The notes beneath the pieces were generated by a model, which was not told the origin of the DNA, ran no database searches, and worked only from the letters and a program-made list of their open reading frames with translations. From JBFHDX01 sp041584475 (GTDB lineage: Bacteria; Pseudomonadota; Alphaproteobacteria; UBA8366; JADFVY01): a stretch of DNA of 15,137 bases. Positions 8,665 to 15,137 of this stretch are shown piece by piece. Every line of letters begins with the position of its first letter. Positions within the stretch are counted from its first letter, which is position 1. The position numbers and the translations under genes were made by a program. Location: positions 1 through 15,137 of the forward strand of contig JBFHDX010000092.1 in the NCBI GenBank assembly GCA_041584475.1. The letters are read 5' to 3'.

Positions 8665-11340
8665 ATGTCCGTGATCGATGCCGGCGCGCTGCGCGAGACC
8701 GCACTGCATGAGTGGCACGCGAGCCACGGGGCGAAGATGGTCGACTTCGGCGGCTGGGACATGCCCGTTCAATACAAGACCGGGGCGATCCAGGAGCACC
8801 TGGCGACGCGCCGCCACGCCGGGCTGTTCGACGTCTCGCACATGGGCCGCTTCGAAGTGACCGGCGGCGGCGCCGAGGACTACCTGCTCGGCGTGCTGAC
8901 CAACGATGCGCGCGCGCTGCGCCCGGGGCAGGCCCAGTACACCTTCATCGCCGACGAGGCGGGCTGCGCCGTCGACGACGCCTATCTCTACCGGCTCGCC
9001 GAGGATCGCTTCCTGCTGGTCGTCAACGCGGCGAACCGAGACAAGGACTGGGCATGGCTCTCGGCCCGCAAGGCGGACGGCGCCGGGGCCGAGCTCGCGG
9101 ACGTGAGCGAGGATCTGCACATGATCTCGCTGCAGGGGCCGCACGCCGCGACCCTTCTCGAGGAGATCGTGCCGCGCGCCGCGCAGCCCGAGAGCAAGCG
9201 CAACCGGCTGAGCGTCACGCGCTTCGGCGAGCACAAGCTGATCGTCGCGCGCACCGGCTATACGGGCGAATCGGTGGGCTTCGAACTGTTCGTCGAGGCC
9301 GGCGGCACGGTCGCGCTGTGGGCGAAGCTGGTCGCGCTGGGCGCCGTCCCCGCCGGTCTCGCGGCGCGCGACTCGCTGCGCCTCGAGGCGGGCCTGCCGC
9401 TCTACGGGCACGAGCTGGGCGACGACGCGGACGGCGTCGGCATCCCGATCTTCGCCAATTCGCTCGCGCTCTTTGCCGTGCGGCCGTCCGACACGCACGA
9501 CTATGTCGGGCGCGCGGCGCTCGAGCGGCAGCGCGCGGAGTTCGAGCGCATCCGCCGCGGCGAGCTGGACGCGCCGCCGGCAGACCGCGTCCTCAAGCGG
9601 CTGGTGCAGCCGATCGCCGTGTTCGGCGAGCGCCGGCCGCTGCGCGCCGGCTCGAAGTTGTACCGCGGCGAGCGCTGCGTCGGCACCGTCACCTCGGGCA
9701 CGAGCGTGCCCTATGCCCGCTTCTACGGCGCCGGCATCACCGCGACGCCGACCGACGAGCACGACCTGCGGCCGATCGGCCTCGCGCTCGTCGACTCCGA
9801 CATCCGCTACCGCACCGACCGCCCGGTGGTGCTGCGCGTCGAGGACGAGCGGGGACGCTCGTGCGAGGCCGAGCTGGTCGAGCGCAATCTCTGGCCGCAC
9901 GCGCCCTACAGCCGCCCCTATACGGGCTTCAGCGGTCCGCGCAAGGTCGGTCGCGTCGAGCCCGGGAAGGCCGCGGACCTCGCCGCCCGCCTCGCCGAGG
10001 ACGCCGCCGCCAACACGCGCTGGCGGCGCGCGGAGTGCGTCAACCTGATCCCCTCGGAGCAGCCGACCTCCGCCTTCGTCGACCGCCTGTGCAGCGCCGA
10101 TCCGGCCGGCCGCTACAACGAGCACAGCCGGCTCAAGGGCCTCGGGCCCGAGGCGCCGGAGGTGCGCTACTACAAGGGCACGGCCTTCATCATGGACAAG
10201 GAGGACGAGCTGAAGGCGGCGCTGCGGGCGTTCTTCGACTGCGCCCGCGTCGAGGTTCGCGTGACCTCGGGCCAGATGGCCAACGACACGGTCTACGATG
10301 CGCTCAAGCAGTTCCGCAACCGCGGCCGCCGCGGCCGGCGGCCCGAGCTGATCCGCCGCGCCCTCGTGCACGACCTGACCAAGGGCGGGCACCTGAGCGC
10401 GCAGCCGATGGGCGCGCTGCGCAACTACATCGCGATCGACCCGGTCAGCGGCCTCGCCGCGGTCGAGCATTTCCCGATCCAGGCGGCGAACCCGCACCGC
10501 ATCGACGTCGCCGCGACGACGGCGCTGATCGAGCGGACCGGGCCCGACCTCATCGTCTTCGGGCGCAGCGTCATCATCCATACCGAGCCGGTGGCCGAGA
10601 TCGCCGCCTTCGTGCACGACCGCTACGGCAAGGACAATCCCGCGCGGCCGCTGATCATGTATGACGGCGCGCACGTGCTCGGCCTCCTCGGCGAGCACTT
10701 CCAGCGGCCGCTGAAGGAGGGCGCCGACATCGTCACCGGCTCGACCCACAAGACGTTCTTCGGGCCGCAGCGCGGCGTGATCCTGAGCGACATCGCACCC
10801 GGCTCGGCGTTCGAGGAGCTGTGGCACTTCATCGAGACGCGCGCCTTCCCGGGCCATGTCAGCAACCATCACCTCGGCACGCTGCTCGGGCTCCTCGGCG
10901 CGACGTACGAGATGCTGCAGTTCCGCGAGGAGTATCCGCCGCGAGTGATCGCGAACGCCAAGGCGCTGGCGCGCGCGCTCGCCGGGCACGGTCTCGAGAT
11001 CGAGGGCGACCCGGCCTGCGACTTCACCGAGACCCACCAGGTCCTGCTGCGCACCGCGCGCGCGAAGGGCGAGGCCATCGCCGACCTGCTCGAGGCGAAC
11101 AACGTCATCACCAACCCGCAGGCGTTCCACGACGATCCCGGCTTCGCCGCGGCGAGCGGCGTGCGCCTCGGCGCGCAGGAGATGACGCGCTACGGCATGG
11201 GGCCGGACGATTTCGCGGAACTCGGGGCGCTGCTGGCCGAGATCCTGCGCGACGGCGGGCAACGGCCGCGCGGCCACTGGCGCGACGCGGTGCAGGCCTT
11301 CCGCGGCCGGTTCACGGCGATGAGATACTGCTTCGAGTAA
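8665..11340 (+). CDS. Fusion of glycine cleavage T-protein (aminomethyltransferase) and SHMT-like PLP enzyme
   Basis: 891 residues. Residues about 1-415 are a complete GcvT: AKMVDFGGWDMP (23-34), GLFDVSHMG (53-61), the folate-site aspartates D104/D105 (AVDDAYLY), RTGYTGE (196-202), and ARDSLRLEAGLPLYGHEL (234-251), followed by the C-terminal barrel with TVTSGTSVPY (341-350). Residues about 436-891 are a serine hydroxymethyltransferase-like fold-type I enzyme: NLIPSEQPTS (460-469), SGQMAN (535-540), GGHL (574-577), D667 and H670 in the YDGAH motif, the PLP lysine K696 in STHKTFFGP, and the carboxylate-binding R834 in SGVRLG. The SHMT YYGG(C/T)E motif reads YYKGTA (502-507), so the catalytic Glu is replaced by Ala507. 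GcvT makes methylene-THF from aminomethyl-H-protein; SHMT exchanges serine and glycine. AGGGAGG (8651-8657) fixes the start at ATG 8665. It probably follows the dehydrogenase gene in one unit. No gcvH or gcvP is present. The C-terminal half may be a THF-independent aldolase or transaldolase. Confidence 0.9.
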   Translation: MSVIDAGALRETALHEWHASHGAKMVDFGGWDMPVQYKTGAIQEHLATRRHAGLFDVSHMGRFEVTGGGAEDYLLGVLTNDARALRPGQAQYTFIADEAGCAVDDAYLYRLAEDRFLLVVNAANRDKDWAWLSARKADGAGAELADVSEDLHMISLQGPHAATLLEEIVPRAAQPESKRNRLSVTRFGEHKLIVARTGYTGESVGFELFVEAGGTVALWAKLVALGAVPAGLAARDSLRLEAGLPLYGHELGDDADGVGIPIFANSLALFAVRPSDTHDYVGRAALERQRAEFERIRRGELDAPPADRVLKRLVQPIAVFGERRPLRAGSKLYRGERCVGTVTSGTSVPYARFYGAGITATPTDEHDLRPIGLALVDSDIRYRTDRPVVLRVEDERGRSCEAELVERNLWPHAPYSRPYTGFSGPRKVGRVEPGKAADLAARLAEDAAANTRWRRAECVNLIPSEQPTSAFVDRLCSADPAGRYNEHSRLKGLGPEAPEVRYYKGTAFIMDKEDELKAALRAFFDCARVEVRVTSGQMANDTVYDALKQFRNRGRRGRRPELIRRALVHDLTKGGHLSAQPMGALRNYIAIDPVSGLAAVEHFPIQAANPHRIDVAATTALIERTGPDLIVFGRSVIIHTEPVAEIAAFVHDRYGKDNPARPLIMYDGAHVLGLLGEHFQRPLKEGADIVTGSTHKTFFGPQRGVILSDIAPGSAFEELWHFIETRAFPGHVSNHHLGTLLGLLGATYEMLQFREEYPPRVIANAKALARALAGHGLEIEGDPACDFTETHQVLLRTARAKGEAIADLLEANNVITNPQAFHDDPGFAAASGVRLGAQEMTRYGMGPDDFAELGALLAEILRDGGQRPRGHWRDAVQAFRGRFTAMRYCFE

Positions 11341-11350
11341 GGCAGGTCGG

Positions 11351-11392
11351 GGACGCGGTACTGATTTCCTTCGCGACGCTGGTACCGTGTCC
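11351..11392 (+). terminator. Long hairpin after the GcvT-SHMT gene
   Basis: GGACGCGGTAC (11351-11361) pairs with GTACCGTGTCC (11382-11392): 11 pairs including one G-U, with a 20-base loop. It begins 10 bases after the TAA of the fusion gene and fills the gap before the convergent secreted-protein gene. The G-U pair forms only in the plus-strand transcript; the minus-strand RNA would have a C-A mismatch there. No U-tract follows, so it may act by protecting the 3' end or with help from Rho. Confidence 0.4.
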
Positions 11393-11397
11393 GCGAA

Positions 11398-12573
11398 TCA
11401 CCGCGAGCCGGACGGTCGCCCCGATATGGGCGGCTTGCAGCCATCGCCGAAATTCGAGAGCCCGTAGCCCGGGTGGTCGGGCACGAGCGGCGGCCGCGCG
11501 ACGACCGCCAGCGCGAACGGATAGGACTTCGAATACGGGAAGTCGCATCCCTCTTCGTTCACGCCGACCCTGGCGCTCACCGTCAGGCTTTCGTGGATGG
11601 CGTTGTAGGAGACATTCATGTGCACGGCGCCGGTCGCCGTCTCGCGTTCGCCGATCGCCAGCGCCACGAGGATCTGCGTCTCGAAATCGACGCGGGCGAG
11701 GATGTCCGCCAGTTCCACCCCTCCGATGGCGTCGGGCAGCCACGAACTCAGCACGCCCGCCTCGTTCTCGAACACCGCCACGCCGGTCGACTCCGGGCCG
11801 TCGAACCCGACCCAGAGCTGCTCGAATCCGGCATCGGGGTCCGGCTCGGGGGGCGGGATGTCGGGTGGCTTGAGGTCGACCGTCTGCTTGGGGACCGCCG
11901 CGCTGATCTCGCGCATGATCGACATCAACGCGTCCGCGCGATCGGCGTCCGGCGATCCGGCGACGAGGCCGCCCGGGTTCCGTGCCTGCAATTCGCCGAA
12001 TTCCCTGCGCGCGGCATAGTAGGCGTCGTCCTGGATCAGCTCCGCATAATGGCGGACCTGCGCCAGCCGGGTCGCCTTCATGTACGCCGCCATCTCGTCG
12101 TAGAGGCTCGCCGCTGGCCCGGATCGGTAGCGCCAGCCCGGATCGTATCCGTCGAAGAGGGCGGGGCTCCACGCATCCAGCCCGTCGAACAGCTGCTGGC
12201 GCAGCAGCGGATCGCGATAGACCTCGTCGTATCCGGTGCCGCCGGCCTGGAAGAAGATCAGCCCGTAGAGCTCGGCCGCCGCGATTTCGTCGGCATCGCC
12301 CGCCGGCGTGAGGAGCGACATGTCCGTCATCGAGCGGACCTGGCCGGCGACGAGCAGGAAATTCCCCTCGACATGTCTCGCATCGCGGAAACAGGATGCG
12401 GCGGCGGCGATCAGCGTGCGGCCATTCAGCACCGTCGACCGGTCCATGGCCTCCGCGCAGGCGAGCGGCGCACTCTCCTCACCCGCGGGCGTCTCCGCGG
12501 CGACCGCGGGCAACCAGAAGCACGGGCCGGCGACGGCAAATGCGGCAAGCGGGCGGCGCAGGCGGATGGTCAT
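11398..12573 (-). CDS. Secreted protein of unknown function with PrcB_C-like C-terminal module
   Basis: 391 residues that I do not recognise as a named protein. An N-terminal signal peptide is clear: basic MTIRLRRP, a hydrophobic core to about residue 22, and a likely cleavage after AVAA (23-26). The mature N-terminal part (about 38-225) is helical, with two cysteines (C39, C61) and many charged and aromatic residues. A proline-rich linker (LKPPDIPPPEPDPDAG, 234-249) leads to a beta-rich module (about 252-361). This module has the pattern VDFETQILVALAIGE, alternating strands and a final PFALAVVARPP, which resembles the PrcB C-terminal domain seen in exported proteins; this similarity is by eye only. 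The ATG at 12573 has GGAG 8 bases upstream. An in-frame ATG at 12750 would remove the clean signal peptide. It is divergent from the GNAT gene and converges on the fusion gene. Confidence 0.72.
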   Translation of the reverse strand: MTIRLRRPLAAFAVAGPCFWLPAVAAETPAGEESAPLACAEAMDRSTVLNGRTLIAAAASCFRDARHVEGNFLLVAGQVRSMTDMSLLTPAGDADEIAAAELYGLIFFQAGGTGYDEVYRDPLLRQQLFDGLDAWSPALFDGYDPGWRYRSGPAASLYDEMAAYMKATRLAQVRHYAELIQDDAYYAARREFGELQARNPGGLVAGSPDADRADALMSIMREISAAVPKQTVDLKPPDIPPPEPDPDAGFEQLWVGFDGPESTGVAVFENEAGVLSSWLPDAIGGVELADILARVDFETQILVALAIGERETATGAVHMNVSYNAIHESLTVSARVGVNEEGCDFPYSKSYPFALAVVARPPLVPDHPGYGLSNFGDGCKPPISGRPSGSR

Positions 12574-12769
12574 GGTGTCGACTCCGTCGGGGCCGTGAGC
12601 GCTGCGCACGGCATCCGTGCTCTCGACGTTGCCGCAGACCCTAACACAGCCCGACCGTCGCGTCGCAGTTGTCACGCTGCGCATGGCCCCGTTCGCACCC
12701 GGCTCGAGAGCGACCCGGGACACCGTCATGCCACGGCGCTCATCCGGCATCCGGCCGGCGCCGCCGCGG

Positions 12770-12799
12770 TTGACAGAAGTGCCGCCGACGCGCCATCAA
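12770..12799 (+). promoter_or_regulatory. Possible -35 close to the GNAT start
   Basis: A perfect TTGACA at 12770-12775 lies 30 bases before the ATG at 12806, with CATCAA 18 bases downstream (12794-12799) as a poor -10. If used, transcription would start at or near the ATG, giving a leaderless or almost leaderless message; this fits the absence of a ribosome site before that ATG. A single hexamer is weak evidence. The rest of the 12574-12805 gap shows no other clear element. Confidence 0.25.
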
Positions 12800-12805
12800 G
12801 CCCGC

Positions 12806-13294
12806 ATGATCGTGCGCGACGAGACGCCCGCCGATGCCGCCGCCGTCCGCCGCGTCGTCGGCGCCGCGTTCGGGCAGGAAGAGGAGGCCGACCTCGTCGA
12901 CGCGCTGCGCGCGTCGGGCGATGCGGTGATCGCGCTCGTCGCCGAGGATGACGGCGAGGTCGTCGGGCACATCATGTTCTCGAAGCTGCAGGCGCCCAAG
13001 CGTTGCGTCGCGCTGGCGCCGGTCGCGGTGACGCCGGCGCGCCAGCGCCAGGGCATCGGCTCGCGGCTCGTCCGCGCCGGCCTCGCGCGCGCGAGGCGCG
13101 ACGGCTGGCGGGCCGCCTTCGTCGTCGGCGAGCCGGACTATTACGGGCGTTTCGGCTTCAGCGCGGCGGCCGCGGACGGTTTCGAGACCCCCTATCCGAA
13201 GCCCTATTTCATGGCACTCGCGCTGGCGCCGCACGCGCTCGACGCGCTCGCCGGCCCGGTGGTCTTCGCGCCGCCTTTCCGGGCGCTGGAATAG
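12806..13294 (+). CDS. GNAT family N-acetyltransferase, YhbS-like
   Basis: 162 residues, a typical single-domain GNAT. The acetyl-CoA pyrophosphate loop is in RQRQGIGSRL (79-88, Q82-G83-I84-G85), after the strand LAPVAVTPA. The later segment GEPDYYGRFGFSAA (108-121) is typical of the COG3153/YhbS group. The C-terminal ALALAPHALDALAGPVVFAPPF also fits that group, in which members run to about 165-170 residues. The acceptor substrate is unknown. I chose the ATG at 12806 because the family begins with a short strand of the MIVR type. The open frame extends upstream to 12617, but that stretch lies in the divergent promoter region and has no similarity. No Shine-Dalgarno sequence is visible; an in-frame GTG at 12779 is a possible alternative start. 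The gene converges on the TPR-like gene with 34 bases between the ends. Confidence 0.85.
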   Translation: MIVRDETPADAAAVRRVVGAAFGQEEEADLVDALRASGDAVIALVAEDDGEVVGHIMFSKLQAPKRCVALAPVAVTPARQRQGIGSRLVRAGLARARRDGWRAAFVVGEPDYYGRFGFSAAAADGFETPYPKPYFMALALAPHALDALAGPVVFAPPFRALE

Positions 13295-13316
13295 GCGGCC
13301 GACCGTTTCGGGCCGC
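13295..13316. terminator. Hairpin between convergent GNAT and TPR-like genes
   Basis: GCGGCC (13295-13300) and GGCCGC (13311-13316) form a perfect 6-bp stem around a 10-base loop, starting at the base after the GNAT stop codon. Being a perfect inverted repeat it can form in transcripts from both directions, which suits a convergent gene pair. There is no strong U-tract on either side. Confidence 0.4.
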
Positions 13317-13328
13317 GATACCGGCGGC

Positions 13329-14987
13329 TCAGGCGGCGCGCTCCTGGCGGCAGAAACACGAGGCGTGAACGGGGATGTCGGCCCGGGCGACCGCGATGTC
13401 GAGGCGCCTCTTGACGTGCGCCGCCTCGACGGTTTCGCCGCGGCGAGTCAGGCATTCGTGCAGACCGTGCAGGCTCCAGACATTGTCCGGATGCTGGCAG
13501 GCACGGCGCAGCGTGCCGTCGAGACCGAGGTCGGCGCGATAGACCGCCTCCGCCTCGTCGAGCCGACCCTGCTCGATGAGCAACGCCCCGAGCGCGTGTC
13601 GGCTGGGCTGCATCCAGCCCCACGGCTCGTCGTAGGGCAGGTTGTCGTCGAGATCGACGGCCCGCCGCAGATGGTCGAAGGCGATGTCGTGGTTGCCGCG
13701 CCGATACTCGATCTCGCCGTCCATCATGGCCTCCGCGACCGCGAGAATGTCGAGGCAGGTGTTGTTGAACAGCATCCTGCTCTCGGGAACCCGCTCGCGA
13801 GCGGCGAGGAAGGCGTCGCGCTCCGTCTGCGCGGCCTCGACGTCGTTCGTCGATGCGTGGGCCACGGCTCGCGCATAACGCATCATCGCCGTGGTGACGC
13901 ATAAGAGTTCCCGGTCCTCGGGGAACGGTTGCGCGAGGATCTCGTGCCACTTGCCGAAGCGAATGAGCACGTGCTGCTTGATCGGCACGAATCCCTCGAG
14001 CCAGTCGGCCATCGGCGGGGATCCCGTCTTGAGAAGCTCGGCCGGTAGCGTCCCGATCATCTCCTCCGCCGCCTCTATGGCCGGCGCGTACTGGCCGAGG
14101 AACATCGCGCCGTAAGCCTTGAAGTGGTAGTTGTGGCAGCGGTACGCCGAGTAGAAGTTCATCGGCCCGGCTCGCTCGAGGAACTTGCGGTCGGCAACGA
14201 TCGCAGCGGTATTGCGCGCGACGACGTTCTGGTAGTGACCGCACAGGACGTCGATATGGGTGGGCATGTGAACGAGGTGGCCGGCGTCCGGGACGAGGTC
14301 GACGAGCGTGTCGCCGGCCTTCAGCGCCCGCTCCGGATGGGGCGACATCTCCATGAGGTGGACGTACATGTGGAGCAGGCCCGGATGGCGACCGGCGCCC
14401 TTCGCGTCCAGCTCACGGAACGCGGTCTCCAGAACCGTCATCGCTTCGCGCGTGCTGGCGCCCGTGGCGGGTTCGCCGCTAACCAGATCCCAGAGCTGCC
14501 AGGGCGTCCGGTTCATCAGCGCCTCGGCGAACAGGGCGCAGACGTCGACGTCGTTGCCGTGCGCCGCGTGGACGTCGCGCATGGCGTCGGCGTAGGCGTC
14601 GTTCCACGGGCCGAGATCCTCCTCGGCGGGGCTCGCCGGATAGCGCGAGGCGAGTGCGGCGATCAGCGCCCGCTCGACATCCGTGGCCCCCGCGGCGGCC
14701 TCTCTGGCGGCGGCCGACGCGGCATGTGCGCGCTCGAGCGAAGCGCGTTTGTCCTCATCGTCGAAGGCTTCCCAAGGTTTGTTGTAGTTCGGGCCGATCG
14801 CGTAAGCGATGCCCCAGTGGGCCATGCCGCATCGCGGGTCGTGCCCCAGCGCACGTTCGAAACAGGCGATGGCCTCTTCGTGATTGAAGCCGTAACACCA
14901 TGCCATTCCGTGATCGAACCAGAGCTGCGCTTCGGGCTCGGCCGTGGTGATCGGCCAGCCGTACGACCCCAGATCATAGTATTCCAT
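13329..14987 (-). CDS. TPR-like protein with conserved histidine cluster
   Basis: 552 residues, no signal peptide, so probably cytoplasmic. TPR-like helix pairs occur at the N terminus (WFDHGMAWCYGFNHEEAIACFERAL, 23-47, then AHWGIAYAIGPNYN) and near the C terminus (ALGALLIEQGRLDEAEAVYRADL, 465-487). The centre has a histidine-rich block: HPGLLHMYVHLMEMS (201-215, H201/H206/H210), GHLVHMPTHIDVLCGHY (236-252, H237/H240/H244/H251) and CHNYHFKAYG (285-294). This block is typical of a widespread, poorly characterised family usually annotated only as 'TPR repeat protein'; the spacing suggests metal binding. The C terminus ends with HASCFC, adding two cysteines. The ATG at 14987 has GGAGG about 6 bases upstream; the longer frame to 15026 lacks this support. 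It stands alone on the minus strand. The biochemical role is not known. Confidence 0.82.
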   Translation of the reverse strand: MEYYDLGSYGWPITTAEPEAQLWFDHGMAWCYGFNHEEAIACFERALGHDPRCGMAHWGIAYAIGPNYNKPWEAFDDEDKRASLERAHAASAAAREAAAGATDVERALIAALASRYPASPAEEDLGPWNDAYADAMRDVHAAHGNDVDVCALFAEALMNRTPWQLWDLVSGEPATGASTREAMTVLETAFRELDAKGAGRHPGLLHMYVHLMEMSPHPERALKAGDTLVDLVPDAGHLVHMPTHIDVLCGHYQNVVARNTAAIVADRKFLERAGPMNFYSAYRCHNYHFKAYGAMFLGQYAPAIEAAEEMIGTLPAELLKTGSPPMADWLEGFVPIKQHVLIRFGKWHEILAQPFPEDRELLCVTTAMMRYARAVAHASTNDVEAAQTERDAFLAARERVPESRMLFNNTCLDILAVAEAMMDGEIEYRRGNHDIAFDHLRRAVDLDDNLPYDEPWGWMQPSRHALGALLIEQGRLDEAEAVYRADLGLDGTLRRACQHPDNVWSLHGLHECLTRRGETVEAAHVKRRLDIAVARADIPVHASCFCRQERAA

Positions 14988-15027
14988 TTCGGCCTCCAAC
15001 CGTCTCCCGCCACGCCAACATAGCACG

Positions 15028-15046
15028 GCAAGCCGGAACGGCTTGC
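15028..15046. promoter_or_regulatory. Perfect inverted repeat in the promoter region of the TPR-like gene
   Basis: GCAAGCC (15028-15034), loop GGAAC, GGCTTGC (15040-15046): a 7-5-7 perfect inverted repeat about 41-59 bases before the start codon on the minus strand. On that strand TATGTT (15022-15017) is a plausible -10, which would place the repeat over the spacer and -35 position, where a repressor or activator dimer would act. It could instead be a terminator hairpin of an unseen gene beyond the window, but no U-tract follows. Confidence 0.35.
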
Positions 15047-15137
15047 AGGCGCCTCCGGTCGGGCGGGTCGGAGCGCCCCCGGGGAGTCGTTGCGCTCACG
15101 GTCGCTCCCCGATCCTCCGATCCCCTCGCCGGTACGC
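15047..15137. other. Window end upstream of the TPR-like gene
   Basis: Non-coding as far as can be seen. GGGGAG (15081-15086) can pair with CTCCCC (15105-15110) around an 18-base loop. No start or end of another gene is identifiable in this short stretch. Confidence 0.3.

Noticed and set aside
8611..11277. Very long open frame on the minus strand (888 codons) opposite the GcvT-SHMT gene
   Set aside because: Its translation is a low-complexity Arg/Ala/Gly/Asp mix with no family pattern, and it mirrors a clearly real gene. Long antisense frames are expected at this GC content.
10027..11340. Calling the C-terminal half simply glyA
   Set aside because: The catalytic Glu motif is altered and the domain is divergent and fused to GcvT, so a plain GlyA assignment would overstate what the sequence supports.

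Overview
This 15.1 kb window is very GC-rich chromosomal DNA (roughly 70% by eye), tightly packed, with Shannon-Dalgarno-type leaders of the GGAG class before most starts. It looks like a free-living proteobacterium. An alphaproteobacterium is my best guess, because of the very high GC, the ECF-type promoter elements resembling those of the RpoE-ChrR photo-oxidative stress system, and a Fur/Irr/PerR-like palindrome in front of katG. No rRNA or other taxonomic marker is present, so this placement is inference. I see no tRNA, rRNA, CRISPR, transposase or phage gene; this is core or flexible metabolic chromosome rather than an obvious mobile element.

Left part (1-7253), a redox/oxidative-stress neighbourhood. 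The window opens with the last codons of a protein with a ribosomal L7/L12-like C-terminal motif. Facing it is a translationally coupled pair on the minus strand: a renalase/COG3380-type FAD oxidoreductase followed by a C-factor-like short-chain dehydrogenase. Divergent from this pair, on the plus strand, are an exported histidine phosphatase and an MFS transporter. The roughly 160 bp between the two divergent units holds a mirror-symmetric pair of TGATCC-like/CGTA elements whose -10 halves share a TACGTA palindrome, so both units may be switched by one ECF sigma factor. Next come tspO (converging on, and overlapping, the MFS gene) and katG, both on the minus strand. katG has a perfect 10-1-10 palindrome over its likely -10 box and a visibly lower GC content than its neighbours.

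Middle part (7571-11340), one-carbon and hydroxy-acid metabolism on the plus strand. An NAD-type 2-hydroxyacid dehydrogenase (glyoxylate/hydroxypyruvate reductase class) is followed by an 891-residue natural fusion of a complete glycine-cleavage T-protein (aminomethyltransferase) to a divergent serine hydroxymethyltransferase-like PLP enzyme. The SHMT half keeps the PLP lysine but appears to have lost the catalytic glutamate of true SHMTs. This protein is the most interesting object in the window: it pairs a folate-dependent C1-donating domain with an aldolase-type domain in one chain, with no gcvH or gcvP nearby.

Right part (11398-15137). A secreted protein of unknown function with a PrcB_C-like C-terminal module (minus) is divergent from a YhbS-type GNAT acetyltransferase (plus). 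The GNAT gene converges on a histidine-rich TPR-like protein (minus) whose promoter region carries a perfect 7-bp inverted repeat. The convergent gene ends are closed by hairpins without U-tracts.
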